A stretch of DNA of 42,007 nt from Candidatus Methanoperedens sp. (GCA_026552975.1 JAPMTR010000083.1:1-42007); one strand, 5' to 3'. Positions 17,376 to 27,101 are shown, counted from the first letter of the stretch. Notes: a model not told the origin generated them from the sequence alone. Numbers and translations are program-made.

Positions 17376-19829
17376 ATGAACGAGAGAATTATGCTTCGGG
17401 TTGTTGAAGCACATCACAGGGACGCAGGAAGGGATATTGCGCGAATAGATCGGGATCTTATGGAAAAGATGGAGATCTTAAGCGGTGATATCGTCCTGGT
17501 AGTAGGTAAGGAAAAAGCATGTGCGATCGCCTCACCGGGTTATCCGGAAGATGAGGGAACTGAGATCATAAGGATAGACGGTAATATCAGATCAAATGCC
17601 CGCGTGGGAATAGACGATAAAATTTATATACAGAAAACAACTCCGCAGGTCGCAAAAAGAGTTGTTCTTGCTCCCACGCAGGCGATACGCCTTGTCGGCG
17701 GACCGCAATACCTGCTTCGTCTCCTTGAAGGAAGACCTATTCTTAAGGGTCAGCGCCTGAGAGTGGATACTGTCAGCAATCCTTTATCTTTTGTTGTCGT
17801 TTCCACCCAGCCTTCAGGGCCGATCATTATTTCAACAACTACCAGCCTTGTGGTGAAAGAAACGGTCATTAAGGAGCTTGAAGGACGCAGAACTCATCTA
17901 ACGTATGAACAAATAGGAGGGCTGTGGCGTGAGATCAAACTGGTTCGAGAAATGATCGAACTTCCGCTTCGCCATCCTGAACTTTTTGAGAAACTGGGCA
18001 TCGAGCCGCCAAAAGGAGTGCTTTTGCATGGTCCTCCGGGCACAGGGAAGACTATGATCGCCAAGGCGGTTGCCAACGAAACTGATGCTAATTTTGTTTC
18101 TATCAGCGGCCCTGAGATAATGAGCAAATTTTATGGTGAATCTGAGAAGCATATCCGTGAAATATTCGAGGAAGCAGAAAAGAGCGCGCCCACCATCATT
18201 TTTATAGACGAGATCGATAGCATTGCCCCGAAAAGGGAAGAAGTCACAGGTGAAGTGGAACGCCGCGTGGTCGCACAGCTTCTGTCCCTGATGGATGGTC
18301 TTAAAACACGCGGCCAGGTGATAGTGATCGCTGCCACGAACAGGCCAAATGCTATTGATGCTGCACTTCGCCGTGGCGGGCGATTTGATCGTGAGATCGA
18401 GATCGGTATCCCCGACAGGCTGGGAAGGTTCGACGTGCTCCAGATACATACAAAAGGTATGCCCCTGGCAGAAGATATGTCCGAGGAAACGGGTCTTCGC
18501 GAGATCGCTGATATGACCCATGGTTTTGTGGGCGCTGACCTGTCATCGCTGTGCAAGGAGGCTGCCATGCATGCCATACGAAAGATTCTTCCAGAGATCA
18601 ATATTGAAGCGGATATCCCCCAGGAAGTAATGGAAAAGATCGTTATAACAAGAGATGATTTCCAGAATGCTCTCCAGAATATCGAGCCTTCTGCGCTTCG
18701 CGAGGTATTTATCGAAGTGCCTGCAGTAAGATGGACTGATATCGGGGGTTTGGAATCCGTGAAACAGGAACTCATCGAGGCTGTTGAGTGGCCGCTGAAA
18801 TACCCGGAAGCATTTGAAACCATACACATAAAACCTCCAAAAGGTGTTTTGCTATACGGTCCTCCAGGTACAGGAAAAACAATGCTTGCAAAAGCTGTTG
18901 CCACAGAAAGTGAAGCGAATTTTATAAGTATAAAAGGTCCTGAGCTTCTTAGCAAGTTTGTTGGTGAGTCCGAACGTGCAATCAGGGAAACTTTCAGGAA
19001 AGCTCGTCAAGCTGCACCAACAATTATTTTCTTTGATGAGATCGATTCTATGGTTCCCGTCCGTACCAGTGGATATGATTCAGGGGTAACTGAAAGAGTT
19101 GTCAGTCAATTCCTGACTGAAATCGATGGTATTGAAGATTTAAAAAATGTGATGATAATAGCTGCAACCAATCGTCCTGAAATAATAGATCCGGCATTGC
19201 TCAGACCAGGGCGTTTTGATAGACTAATTTATGTTAAACCTCCTGATCTTGTGGATAAAGAAAAGATATTTAAAGTACATCTGGCCAATATGCCATTATC
19301 TGATGATGTAGAAATAATGAATCTTCTACAAAAGTATCTGTTTTCCTGGGTTAATGTTCCAGGAAAAGATGATTATATTATCACAAATTTTCTTAAGTAT
19401 AAATTCAAAATAGAATTAGAAAAATCAACAATTGAAAAAATTAATGAAAATAAATCTATTAAAATAACTGATGGAACAAAATCAATTTTAATAACTCTTA
19501 ATGAGGAAAAGTCTAGGGCAATAATTTTAAAAAATGGCATCAAAATTGATGAATTGATTATTAACAAAGAAAACGGTAATATAAAAATATTTGAGGAAAT
19601 GTTGGATAACTATGTGGGGGCAGACATAGAAGCAATCTGCCGCCAAGCATCAATACTTGCTTTGCGGGAAATTATTAAACCTGGAATGGATAGGGAAACA
19701 GTAAGAAAACAAGCAGGAAATGTAAAAATTAGAATGGAACACTTTGAGAAAGCTTTTAATATGGTAAGACCTACAGAATGGGACCCAAAAGAATATGAAG
19801 CCATGGAAGATACAACAAAAACATTTTAA
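17376..19829 (+). CDS. cdc48: CDC48/VAT AAA+ ATPase with an insertion in the D2 domain
   Basis: Hexameric unfoldase that feeds the proteasome or remodels complexes. The order is standard: N-domain (residues 1-190), D1 (Walker A GPPGTGKT 219-226; [14 protein letters not shown]) and D2 (Walker A 495-502; [12 protein letters not shown]). Oddly, in the D2 lid between [12 protein letters not shown] (about 640-651) and [13 protein letters not shown] (from 746), where relatives have about 8 residues, there are about 90 extra ones rich in Lys/Ile/Asn. Their beta-strand pattern includes [15 protein letters not shown] and [22 protein letters not shown] at about 19320-19600 is visibly more AT-rich than the first half of the gene. 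D1 also reads LRRGGRFD for the usual LRRPGRFD. No C-terminal HbYX motif is seen. AAGGATC precedes the ATG. Confidence 0.93.
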   Translation: MNERIMLRVVEAHHRDAGRDIARIDRDLMEKMEILSGDIVLVVGKEKACAIASPGYPEDEGTEIIRIDGNIRSNARVGIDDKIYIQKTTPQVAKRVVLAPTQAIRLVGGPQYLLRLLEGRPILKGQRLRVDTVSNPLSFVVVSTQPSGPIIISTTTSLVVKETVIKELEGRRTHLTYEQIGGLWREIKLVREMIELPLRHPELFEKLGIEPPKGVLLHGPPGTGKTMIAKAVANETDANFVSISGPEIMSKFYGESEKHIREIFEEAEKSAPTIIFIDEIDSIAPKREEVTGEVERRVVAQLLSLMDGLKTRGQVIVIAATNRPNAIDAALRRGGRFDREIEIGIPDRLGRFDVLQIHTKGMPLAEDMSEETGLREIADMTHGFVGADLSSLCKEAAMHAIRKILPEINIEADIPQEVMEKIVITRDDFQNALQNIEPSALREVFIEVPAVRWTDIGGLESVKQELIEAVEWPLKYPEAFETIHIKPPKGVLLYGPPGTGKTMLAKAVATESEANFISIKGPELLSKFVGESERAIRETFRKARQAAPTIIFFDEIDSMVPVRTSGYDSGVTERVVSQFLTEIDGIEDLKNVMIIAATNRPEIIDPALLRPGRFDRLIYVKPPDLVDKEKIFKVHLANMPLSDDVEIMNLLQKYLFSWVNVPGKDDYIITNFLKYKFKIELEKSTIEKINENKSIKITDGTKSILITLNEEKSRAIILKNGIKIDELIINKENGNIKIFEEMLDNYVGADIEAICRQASILALREIIKPGMDRETVRKQAGNVKIRMEHFEKAFNMVRPTEWDPKEYEAMEDTTKTF

Positions 19830-19849
19830 AATATTAAAAAGGAAACAAC

Positions 19850-20281
19850 ATGAAGAAAACGAATGATTTCGAAGAGTTCCTGAACATGCTTGAAGAGGCT
19901 GTGAATAAGATCGTTGACGAGAATGGACCTTCTGAAAAAAGACCTGTTAACATCAGTATTAACATCAATATTTACCCTGTTATGGCTGTAAATCCTGACG
20001 CTATTTTTGTCAGGAAGCAAAAAATACCCGTAGATATCCTTGAGACGGGTGACAAGATCCATGCCGTGTTGCCGCTTCCAGGGATGAATATGGAAAATAT
20101 CAGGATAAATTGCACGGGGAGGTCTCTTGAAATAATAGCAGTAAATCCACAGATGATGTTCCAGGAAATGATCGAACTACCGTCGAAGGTCAACAGGACA
20201 GGTATTGTGGCAATATGTAAAGAAGGGATTCTTGAAGTGGTGCTGAACAAGCCGAAAAATGACCGGAAGAAACGGATGTAG
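19850..20281 (+). CDS. Hsp20/alpha-crystallin-like small chaperone
   Basis: The 143 residues have a variable N-terminal part (residues 1-55) and an alpha-crystallin-like domain (about 57-138). Signs of that domain are VDILETGDKIHAVLPLPGMNMENIRI, which matches the Hsp20 [D-x-[E/D]-V-P-G] strand pattern, GRSLEIIA, and the closing GILEVVLNKPKN (compare GVLTVTLPK). An IxI/V tail motif is not obvious. It begins 20 nt after cdc48 with AAAGGA upstream, so the two are probably cotranscribed. The gene just downstream encodes a phasin-like protein. Small heat-shock proteins can associate with PHA granules in bacteria, but a link here is only positional. Confidence 0.72.
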   Translation: MKKTNDFEEFLNMLEEAVNKIVDENGPSEKRPVNISININIYPVMAVNPDAIFVRKQKIPVDILETGDKIHAVLPLPGMNMENIRINCTGRSLEIIAVNPQMMFQEMIELPSKVNRTGIVAICKEGILEVVLNKPKNDRKKRM

Positions 20282-20331
20282 TATTCTCATAATTAATATT
20301 ATTATTTATTAAAAATTATATTTTGTTATAT

Positions 20332-20476
20332 AACTATATATACTATCCTGACCATTAGAAGAGTTCCAGATATAATACGGTTGTAGGGGTTATGAATAAA
20401 TCCAGGCTGAATTAGTTACTACTGGAATCAGGAATAAGAATTCCTTGAATCATTTCAGGGAATAGATCAAAAGGTG
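20332..20476 (+). promoter_or_regulatory. Promoter and structured leader of the first phasin gene
   Basis: Strong TATA-like sequence (aactatatatact, about 20332-20344) implies a leader of roughly 115 nt. The leader contains an imperfect palindrome, TTCCTTGAAT (20441-20450) against ATTTCAGGGAA (20452-20462), and another GGAAT/AATTCC pairing just upstream. The ribosome site is AAGGTGA at 20470-20476, 10 nt before the ATG. Whether the palindrome is an operator or an RNA hairpin cannot be told from sequence. Confidence 0.45.
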
Positions 20477-20486
20477 AATTATTAGA

Positions 20487-21575
20487 ATGGCTAAGAAAAT
20501 TGAAGAAAGAAAAATTCAGAATGAAGAAAATAAAGATAATGTAAAGACCTGCGAGGACAGTTATAATGCAGTGTCAAAAATGTGGGAAGATTCCTGTTTA
20601 AAGTTATATAAACCATGGTTCGAATCAACCGAAGCACTTTATGGAAAAGCATTTGAACTCTCAAAAAATGCTTCACCAGAAACATATAAGGAATTCTATG
20701 GCGAATGGCTGAAAACCTCCCAGAACAGCATGGGAAAAATATATCAGATCCCCAGCCTGGAATCAAATAAAGAAACCTTTGAGAAACTCCTGGTCAGTGC
20801 AGAAGAATCAAAAAAGATATACAATTCGTGGATCGCTGAATTAGAAGGAAATTCCAAATCCACCAGGGAAGTTCTAAAAGGCGAAGCAGATCCGGCAAAA
20901 TATAAAGAAGTCTATGATATGTGGATTAACTCCTACGGAAAAATGCTTAATGAGCTCCTTACATTGCCACTGAGACAAAATATGAAAGAGATATTCAAGA
21001 ATGTTACAGGCACACCGGATGTATATTCAGAAGCATTTGAGCATATCTCAAAGATCTGGACAGATTCATACACAAAGATGTACATGCCCTATGCTGACTC
21101 CATGCTGAAGCTGGCTTTGAAATCATCACAGATCTCGGTTGGAAATGCAACCCCGGAAGCCTATAAGGAATTTCATACCCTCTGGATGGATACATATAAT
21201 GATCTAAATGGGAAATTGTTGAATACAGAATCCATGAGACCTTCCAAAGAAGTATTGGAATATTTCCTTGGACGCGAAAATGTAAATCTGAACCTCTACA
21301 AATCATGGATAGAGGTCCTTGGACAGATGTCAGGGAAAGCCCAGTTATTATCAAAGCAGGGTGCTGATCCACAGGCATGCAGAGAATATTATAATCTCTG
21401 GGGAAAAATGTATGGAAAGGCATTTGATAACTTCTTTGATAACACACCTTCATTTAGCCCATTTAAAGAGATGATGGAGCCTGTGAAGAATGCAGCAAAG
21501 ATATATGCAGATACATTTTCCAGCGTATCAAGTGTCTGGATGAATTCGTGTCCAGGTTCAACAACAGCAGTTTAA
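20487..21575 (+). CDS. PhaE-repeat phasin-like protein 1
   Basis: Probable PHA-granule-associated protein. The 362 residues are soluble, helical and Trp/Tyr-rich. After an N-terminal half-unit (SKMWEDSCLKLYKPW), four tandem units each open with [D/T/S]Pxx(Y/C)(K/R)E(F/V/Y/H)YxxWxxxY. They begin near residues 64 (SPETYKEFYGEW), 136 (DPAKYKEVYDMW), 221 (TPEAYKEFHTLW) and 292 (DPQACREYYNLW). Recurrent inner motifs are KE(T/V/I)xExxL and YxSWIxxL. The same unit occurs twice in the adjacent-locus PhaE, so this protein looks like an expanded PhaE N-terminus without the PhaE coiled coil. Two paralogues lie at 27254-28336 and 28400-29506. It is monocistronic, with its own promoter and terminator. Granule coating or PhaC recruitment is inferred. 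Confidence 0.75.
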   Translation: MAKKIEERKIQNEENKDNVKTCEDSYNAVSKMWEDSCLKLYKPWFESTEALYGKAFELSKNASPETYKEFYGEWLKTSQNSMGKIYQIPSLESNKETFEKLLVSAEESKKIYNSWIAELEGNSKSTREVLKGEADPAKYKEVYDMWINSYGKMLNELLTLPLRQNMKEIFKNVTGTPDVYSEAFEHISKIWTDSYTKMYMPYADSMLKLALKSSQISVGNATPEAYKEFHTLWMDTYNDLNGKLLNTESMRPSKEVLEYFLGRENVNLNLYKSWIEVLGQMSGKAQLLSKQGADPQACREYYNLWGKMYGKAFDNFFDNTPSFSPFKEMMEPVKNAAKIYADTFSSVSSVWMNSCPGSTTAV

Positions 21576-21608
21576 GATCGGAAAACCGATCTTAAATATA
21601 TTTTTTTC
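21571..21608 (+). terminator. Hairpin plus T-run terminator of phasin gene 1
   Basis: TTTAAGATCGG (21571-21581) pairs perfectly with CCGATCTTAAA (21586-21596) around an AAAA loop and is followed by TATATTTTTTT. The stem includes the gene's own stop codon. It separates this gene from the convergent signalling operon. Confidence 0.85.
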
Positions 21609-21618
21609 TTGCAAACTG

Positions 21619-22335
21619 CTATTGTTTATGCTCTCTGGTCGGGCGAAAGACCATAACAACTCCAATGATGTTGCCATTATTATCTTTAATGGCATTGCTG
21701 CTTGTTTCAATTGGCGTACTTGAGCCATCATAAGATATTAATACAGTTCTATTTGCCTGTTGTCCATCGATCCTGGTTGATATATTAAAAATATCTTTCA
21801 ATGGTTTTCTTTGTGCTTCTTCCAGCTTCCATCCGGTCATGGATTGAGCCACCAAATTCATGAAAAACACAAGACCATCGGGATCAGTGGCGATCACTCC
21901 GTCGCTGATACTATTAAGTGTTGTGGAGAACCATTCATTCATTTCTTTTGATTTCCTATCAACATCGTGCTTGAATAGGGCAATTTCGATAGCTACCTGC
22001 AGCTCTCTTTCTTTGAATGGTTTAATGATATATCCGGAGGGTTTTGTAATTTTTGCCCTGAGTAAGGTTTTTTCATCAGAATAAGCGGTCAGGTACACAA
22101 CTGGTATATTAAAACGGGTTCTAATGTGCTCTGCAGTTTCAATCCCGTCCATTTTACCCTGTATTACGATATCCATAAGCACCAGGTCAGGTTTATTCTC
22201 TTTCACCCTCTTTATCGCCTCCTCACCCGAAGATGCCGTTGAAGGAGCATCATATCCCATCTTAAGCAGTTTCCTTCGTATAGCTTCTGCAACAATAGCT
22301 TCATCTTCAACCACCAATATTTGAATTTTTGTCAT
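21619..22335 (-). CDS. Response regulator receiver-PAS protein
   Basis: The 238 residues start with a REC domain (VVEDEAI, acidic pair; phospho-acceptor Asp in DLVLMDIVIQ; YLTAYSD; Lys in YIIKPFKE) and continue with one PAS domain (from about residue 128: FSTTLNSISDGVIATDPDGLV to GVVMVFRP). There is no DNA-binding or kinase output, so signalling probably passes by protein contact. The REC type resembles archaeal REC-PAS proteins common in Methanosarcinales. Its ATG overlaps the stop of the upstream kinase (TAATG). It is the last gene of the five-gene minus-strand operon. Confidence 0.9.
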   Translation of the reverse strand: MTKIQILVVEDEAIVAEAIRRKLLKMGYDAPSTASSGEEAIKRVKENKPDLVLMDIVIQGKMDGIETAEHIRTRFNIPVVYLTAYSDEKTLLRAKITKPSGYIIKPFKERELQVAIEIALFKHDVDRKSKEMNEWFSTTLNSISDGVIATDPDGLVFFMNLVAQSMTGWKLEEAQRKPLKDIFNISTRIDGQQANRTVLISYDGSSTPIETSSNAIKDNNGNIIGVVMVFRPTREHKQ

Positions 22336-23750
22336 TAATCCATACCCCCAAACCTGATCCTGAACTCTGTTCCAGTGTCCCTGTTCAGTGTGATATCTCC
22401 ATTAAGCTGATTCTTCACAAGAACATTGACAATGAGTAGACCAAGGGACTTATCTTTTTTGATATCAACATCTTGCGGAATTCCAATGCCATTGTCCCCG
22501 ATAATAATTTCGATCATATTTTCATCCACAGAATGGATCAATATATTAATTTCGCCGCGATCACCTTCTAAAAAGGCATGTTTTAAAGAATTGGAAACCA
22601 GTTCATTTATTACCAAACCACACGGAATAGCATGATCTATGCCCAGGAATACGTCCTGTGCTTTTATGTTTAGAGCTACCTGGTCTTCACTTATCCCGTA
22701 AGACTGGAACAACCCGGCTACCAGATCATCAATATAATCTTTGAAATTGATCTTTGACAAATTTTCAGATCGATAAAGCTTCTCATGAATAAGAGCCATG
22801 GATATTATCCTGTTCTGGCTGTCTTTGAGCAATTCAAGGAATTTTTCATTATCGCTGAATTCTTCCTGGAGCATGAAAAGGCTGGAGATGACTTGCATAT
22901 TGTTTTTCACCCGATGATGGATCTCCCGCAAAAGTATCTCTTTTTCATAAAGAGAGTCCCTGATCTGTTCCTCAGCCTGCTTACGCTCGGTTATGTCAGT
23001 AATTGTCCCGATATACCTGACAACTCCTTCAATATCCGCAGGCTCGGTTATAGATTGACCCAGAACCCAGGTGGTTTTGCCGTCTTTATTAAGAAATCGA
23101 AATTCTGATTTGAATGGCTGACGATCATTTACTGCCTGGTACCATTGTGAACGAATGCGATCCCGGTCATTCTGATGGATACTGTTCAGCCAGCCTTTTC
23201 CAAGTGCTTCCTCCTGCGTAAGTCCGGCTATTTCGATCAGTCTCTCATTGATATAAGTGTAGTCGCCCTTAGCATCAGCATAAAATACTCCTACCGGGGA
23301 TAATTCTGTCAGGGTATGATATTTCTTTTCACTTTCCTGAAGTGCTTTATCTGAACGCTTACGGTCCACTCGCTCCTTTATTTCCCTTAAGGCCCGTTTC
23401 ACTGCGGGTGCAAGATGTGACAACCGGTGTTTGAGAATATAATCTGTTGCGCCTTTCTTGAGTATTTCAATTGCCATTTCTTCCCCGAGTGCACCTGTAA
23501 CAAAGATCACGGGCACATCAGGACATTTTATTTTTGCTATCTCAAGTGCCAAAATCCCATCAAAACCAGGAAGTTTATGATCCGAAAGGATTATATCAGG
23601 TGCAAAGATGTCCAGTTCTTCTATAAAGGCATCCTTTCTTTCAACACGTTTTGAAGAGAAAACTATTCCAGCCTCCTTAAGTTCATGCTCCATCAACTCA
23701 GCATCTGCACAATTGTCTTCAAGTATCAGGATGTGAAGTTCTTTTTTCAT
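22335..23750 (-). CDS. Hybrid REC-PAS histidine kinase (HisKA_2 type)
   Basis: Soluble sensor kinase of 471 residues. The order is: receiver domain (residues 1-125; LILEDNCADAELM, Asp in IILSDHKLPG, Lys in DYILKH); PAS with PAC (about 145-265); HisKA_2 phosphorylation helix with REIHHRVKNNMQVISSLF; and HATPase (NELVSNSLKHAF, GDNGIGIPQDV, a short G2 box KSLGLLIVNVLV). There are no membrane segments. An N-terminal receiver suggests it accepts phosphate from another member of the operon. It follows the Rcp1-like regulator by 10 nt and overlaps the next gene. Confidence 0.92.
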   Translation of the reverse strand: MKKELHILILEDNCADAELMEHELKEAGIVFSSKRVERKDAFIEELDIFAPDIILSDHKLPGFDGILALEIAKIKCPDVPVIFVTGALGEEMAIEILKKGATDYILKHRLSHLAPAVKRALREIKERVDRKRSDKALQESEKKYHTLTELSPVGVFYADAKGDYTYINERLIEIAGLTQEEALGKGWLNSIHQNDRDRIRSQWYQAVNDRQPFKSEFRFLNKDGKTTWVLGQSITEPADIEGVVRYIGTITDITERKQAEEQIRDSLYEKEILLREIHHRVKNNMQVISSLFMLQEEFSDNEKFLELLKDSQNRIISMALIHEKLYRSENLSKINFKDYIDDLVAGLFQSYGISEDQVALNIKAQDVFLGIDHAIPCGLVINELVSNSLKHAFLEGDRGEINILIHSVDENMIEIIIGDNGIGIPQDVDIKKDKSLGLLIVNVLVKNQLNGDITLNRDTGTEFRIRFGGMD

Positions 23751-23760
23751 TGACCTTTCA

Positions 23761-24204
23761 TCAATGTGGCGGCCTGTTCACCAGTACCCAGTATAAACTC
23801 AGTTTGGCAACTGCGTCGATGAACTTATTAAAATCAAGGGGTTTAATGATGTAACTATTTACGCCCAGGTTATAACTTCCCACAACATCGCGTTCTTCCT
23901 GCGATGATGTCAATACAACAACCGGGATCATTTTTGTCCTTTCATCAGATTTTATTTTGCGAAGGACTTCAAGACCATTCACTTTGGGAAGCTTAAGGTC
24001 AAGAAGTATCACTTTAGGGATGTTCTTAATATTCCTTTGCGAGTGTATGCCGGTGGCAAAAATAAACTCCAGTGCTTCTGCCCCATCATTCACTACGTGA
24101 ACCCTGTTCGTCAGGTTGTTTTCCTGAAGTGCGGTAAGGGTGAGTTCCACATCATATGGATTGTCTTCAACCAGAAGTATTTCAACCTCATTTAAATTCG
24201 TCAT
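23761..24204 (-). CDS. Single-domain response regulator (Rcp1-like)
   Basis: A 147-residue receiver-only protein. Features are [15 protein letters not shown] at the N-terminus, the phospho-acceptor Asp in [22 protein letters not shown], and the Lys in SYIIKPLDF. The extended loop between beta-strands 2 and 3 ([19 protein letters not shown]) is typical of Rcp1-like regulators that partner phytochrome-type kinases. Its ATG overlaps the stop of the upstream PAS kinase (ATGA), which makes that kinase the probable partner. Confidence 0.92.
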   Translation of the reverse strand: MTNLNEVEILLVEDNPYDVELTLTALQENNLTNRVHVVNDGAEALEFIFATGIHSQRNIKNIPKVILLDLKLPKVNGLEVLRKIKSDERTKMIPVVVLTSSQEERDVVGSYNLGVNSYIIKPLDFNKFIDAVAKLSLYWVLVNRPPH

Positions 24205-25436
24205 ATTATTTCTCCTTTCTCTTTTAATGGTATTGTAAAATAAAATGTTGCTCCACTATCCAGTTTACCTTCTGCCCACACTCTTCCCCCATGTCTTTTT
24301 ATAATGCGCTGGATCAGGGCAAGCCCCACACCTGTCCCCTCAAATTCTTTTTCACTGTGCAATCTCTGGAATACCCCGAATAATTGATCACAATACTGCA
24401 TATCAAATCCTACCCCGTTGTCTTTGACACAATAGATATTTTCTTTTTCTTGTGTTCTTCCCCGAATCTCAATAATTGCAATTTCTCGAGTTCTTGTGAA
24501 TTTTATCGCATTGGATATAAGATTCATAAAAACCTGCCTGATCATTTTTATATCGCCATAGGCATCCGGGATATCTTTATTGATAAATTGAATATCCCGT
24601 CCTGTAATTGTGGCATTGATCTCATAAAAGACATCCTGTGAAAGTTCACACATATTTATATCTGATGCGGCCATTTCTTTTCGACCAATTCGTGAGAGAG
24701 TAAGAAGATTATCGATCAGATCTGCCATTTTCTGCGTATTTACCCTGATGATGTTAAGCATTCTTTTTCCTTCATCATCGAGTTTGTAGGCATGTTTTTT
24801 TAACATTATATTTGAAAATCCGTCAATAGCCCGAAGAGGAGCCCTCAGATCATGTGACACGGAATAAGAGAAGGCTTCAAGTTCTTTATTCGCTTCTCCC
24901 AGCTGTGTTAAACGATGCTCAAGTTCCCTGTTCAGTTTTAATATTTCTTCCCCGGCCTGTTTGAGTTCTGTGATATCAGTTGTCGTTCCCTCTAAACAAA
25001 CGATACCTCCTGGAGCATGAATTATGCGGGTGTTCAACAGGATCCAGGTGATCTTTCCATCTTTTCGATGAAATATGACTTCAAAATTTTCTACGAACTT
25101 TTCTTCTTTTATTTTTCTGATAAGTTCTATTCGCCTTTCAGGATAAACATAAAGATCCCTGACATTGGGGACATGAGCAATAAGTTCTTGCGGTGATGAA
25201 TATCCCAGCATACGGGCAAACGCTGGATTTGCGTTTATAATTCGACCTTCGATCGATGTCTGATAGAACCCTTCAACTGCATTTTCAAAAATATTTCGAT
25301 ACTTTGTTTCCACTTTGCACAGGTTTTCTTCTGTTTGCCTGTATTTATTTTCAGATTGTTCAACGCCTTCAATGCGCTTTCTCAGAGTAATTAATTCATG
25401 TAAAAGTTGTTCTTTTGACTTTTCTTTATCATTCAT
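24201..25436 (-). CDS. PAS-domain sensor histidine kinase (HisKA, phytochrome-kinase type)
   Basis: Cytoplasmic kinase. The ATG at 25436 (AGGATAGT just upstream) is preferred over 25559 and 25451. It gives 411 residues and leaves one base after the preceding stop codon, while the longer versions overlap that gene by up to 122 nt. It has an N-terminal coiled coil, one PAS/PAC domain ([18 protein letters not shown] to [11 protein letters not shown]), a HisKA domain with [20 protein letters not shown] (phospho-His), and an HATPase with [18 protein letters not shown], a [13 protein letters not shown] box and [12 protein letters not shown]. No membrane helix is seen, so it probably senses a cytoplasmic signal. 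Confidence 0.92.
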   Translation of the reverse strand: MNDKEKSKEQLLHELITLRKRIEGVEQSENKYRQTEENLCKVETKYRNIFENAVEGFYQTSIEGRIINANPAFARMLGYSSPQELIAHVPNVRDLYVYPERRIELIRKIKEEKFVENFEVIFHRKDGKITWILLNTRIIHAPGGIVCLEGTTTDITELKQAGEEILKLNRELEHRLTQLGEANKELEAFSYSVSHDLRAPLRAIDGFSNIMLKKHAYKLDDEGKRMLNIIRVNTQKMADLIDNLLTLSRIGRKEMAASDINMCELSQDVFYEINATITGRDIQFINKDIPDAYGDIKMIRQVFMNLISNAIKFTRTREIAIIEIRGRTQEKENIYCVKDNGVGFDMQYCDQLFGVFQRLHSEKEFEGTGVGLALIQRIIKRHGGRVWAEGKLDSGATFYFTIPLKEKGEII

Positions 25437-25437
25437 A

Positions 25438-26940
25438 CTATCCTGTTCCATTAATATTAAAGAGAAAATCACAATACTCGTTTCCTGAACCTGGTTCCTG
25501 AGAGGTCGTTTGAACAATTTCCGTATTTTCACCAAAAGCGTGTGAGATCCATCCACCAAAAATACCGTTTAGAAAAATACAATTAGGATCATTTGATCTA
25601 GCATCATGAATTGACTTAGCAATGTCTATGCCATGTGAGGAAGTCATTATTTTAGCATAAATAGTATTTTTGCTGATAACATCAATATTTAAATCAATAT
25701 CCAGGATGACACATGTTTCCTTTAAATATTTTATAAAGATCTGTGCATCCCAGATATCTATCTTCCTGTCTTTCTCATAATTTTGTATCATAGTTTTGCC
25801 AAATTGACTACCCAACGATTTGATGATATCTTCATTAAAAGGCATATTTCTCAACAAAGTAAGCATTTTTTGAAGATCATCAGAATAGTTCCTGGTGGAT
25901 CCCTCTTCATATCTTAGATCGCTGATCAATTTGACAAGTATTTTATTTTCACGGGGAGTATGCCGAAGAACGATAAGATTCCTGGAGGTCACGGAATTAT
26001 ATGTATTTCCTCCGATCTTTAGTAATTCTATGAACATATCGGCCAGATTTTGAATAGCTTGCGGATCAGAAAATGTATGATGTATGATCAAAGATCTCTT
26101 ATCAATGTCAATTTTTTCAATAATTCCCGTATATTGATATATTTCCCTGATCTTTATTAATAGATCTTCCAGAGGGATCTGGTTTACCGGGCACCCATAG
26201 AATCTTTCAATTATTGTCGTTATAGAATGGTGTGTTTTTCCGCCAAGTATCTCTTCAAAGAGTTGTTTTGGCATCAGCGCCATTTCATAGTTCATTTTTA
26301 CATTCAGAGAAATTATCATGTTCCAGAAATCAGGTTTTTTGTACAGCTCGATATAAGCGTTATCCATGAACCCGAAATTCTCAGATATGCTTTTTTTTAC
26401 CTCTTCTTTTTCTCCTCGTTTCATGTTTATTACAACAGAACCATTCAAATTTACTAAATTAGTAATGGCAAGATCGTATTTGTTCGATACAAATACTGAA
26501 ACTACAGCTGCCAGGAATCGATTCATGTCCTGATTATTACCAGTTATTGTAAAAAATATATTTTCCGGGAACCGTTCACTTTCAGAATTTATTTTAATTG
26601 AAGAATTCCAGTAAACTTCTCCCATAAGTTCATTCAAATGTTTTTCAAGAGATGATATGGAATTAATATTATTACCAACGACATTATGGATCATCTCTTC
26701 ATCCGGAAGCCTGCCTGCAAGATTTTTTATTGCCCAGGCAAGGGTCGATGAGGTAAGACTTTGCCTGTTCTTTAATCCCATCATCATTCTTTTCACGGAA
26801 TCAGGATCTTTGTTGGCAAAATCTGAAAAATCTATTATCTCCCGTATAACTGCACTTAAATTACCATTATGCTTCTTAATAAGCGGGTCGATTTTTTTTA
26901 TGTACTCATCGTTCAGAGAAATACTTTTCCTGAGATTCAT
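25438..26940 (-). CDS. Ribbon-helix-helix regulator with V4R-like C-terminus
   Basis: The 500-residue protein leads the signalling operon and diverges from the PHA genes. The N-terminus (MNLRKSISLNDEYIKKIDPL followed by NLSAVIREIIDF) is a ribbon-helix-helix DNA-binding motif. The long middle (about 90-400) is mixed alpha/beta with no recognised family. The last 90 residues end FLNGIFGGWISHAFGENTEI..NEYCDFLFNI, which follows the closing pattern of V4R / heme-NO-binding-like small-molecule domains (G-hydrophobic core, then C-x-F-x-[I/V]). I infer a one-component, ligand-sensing regulator. A TATA-like ttttataatag (minus strand, about 26956-26966) gives a very short or absent leader. No other name is justified. 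Confidence 0.65.
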   Translation of the reverse strand: MNLRKSISLNDEYIKKIDPLIKKHNGNLSAVIREIIDFSDFANKDPDSVKRMMMGLKNRQSLTSSTLAWAIKNLAGRLPDEEMIHNVVGNNINSISSLEKHLNELMGEVYWNSSIKINSESERFPENIFFTITGNNQDMNRFLAAVVSVFVSNKYDLAITNLVNLNGSVVINMKRGEKEEVKKSISENFGFMDNAYIELYKKPDFWNMIISLNVKMNYEMALMPKQLFEEILGGKTHHSITTIIERFYGCPVNQIPLEDLLIKIREIYQYTGIIEKIDIDKRSLIIHHTFSDPQAIQNLADMFIELLKIGGNTYNSVTSRNLIVLRHTPRENKILVKLISDLRYEEGSTRNYSDDLQKMLTLLRNMPFNEDIIKSLGSQFGKTMIQNYEKDRKIDIWDAQIFIKYLKETCVILDIDLNIDVISKNTIYAKIMTSSHGIDIAKSIHDARSNDPNCIFLNGIFGGWISHAFGENTEIVQTTSQEPGSGNEYCDFLFNINGTG

Positions 26941-26964
26941 GTAGGTATTTACTAACTATTATAA

Positions 26965-27016
26965 AACTTCATTAACTTTCCCTCTAACTTCATAGAAATT
27001 TATATGTTGTGAAGTT
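26965..27016. promoter_or_regulatory. AACTTCAT repeats around the divergent regulator/PHA promoters
   Basis: AACTTCAT occurs at 26965-26972 and 26986-26993, exactly 21 bp apart (two helical turns). The reverse complement TGAAGTT is at 27010-27016. The plus-strand TATA-like aaatttatatg (about 26996-27006) lies between the second and third copies. The first copy overlaps the TATA region of the divergent RHH-regulator gene. The remaining gap to 27253 is AT-rich and holds a small open frame at 27102-27230. The arrangement is what a dimeric RHH protein's operator would look like; binding is inferred. Confidence 0.5.
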
Positions 27017-27101
27017 CTGTAATAATAAATCTTATACCATTATTAACGGCTAAGAGAGTTGTCTGGTCATTAGATCTCATCCTGAAGGAGTTAGACTCAA
27101 A

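Noticed and set aside
17898..18955. Minus-strand frames of 207 and 274 codons inside cdc48
   Set aside because: They lie opposite the highly conserved D1/D2 ATPase coding sequence; the Ser/Pro-rich translation has no recognisable domain.
25437..25559. N-terminal extension of the PAS kinase into the regulator gene
   Set aside because: It would overlap the upstream gene by 122 nt. The ATG at 25436 has a good AGGA and leaves a one-base gap, matching the tight packing of the operon.
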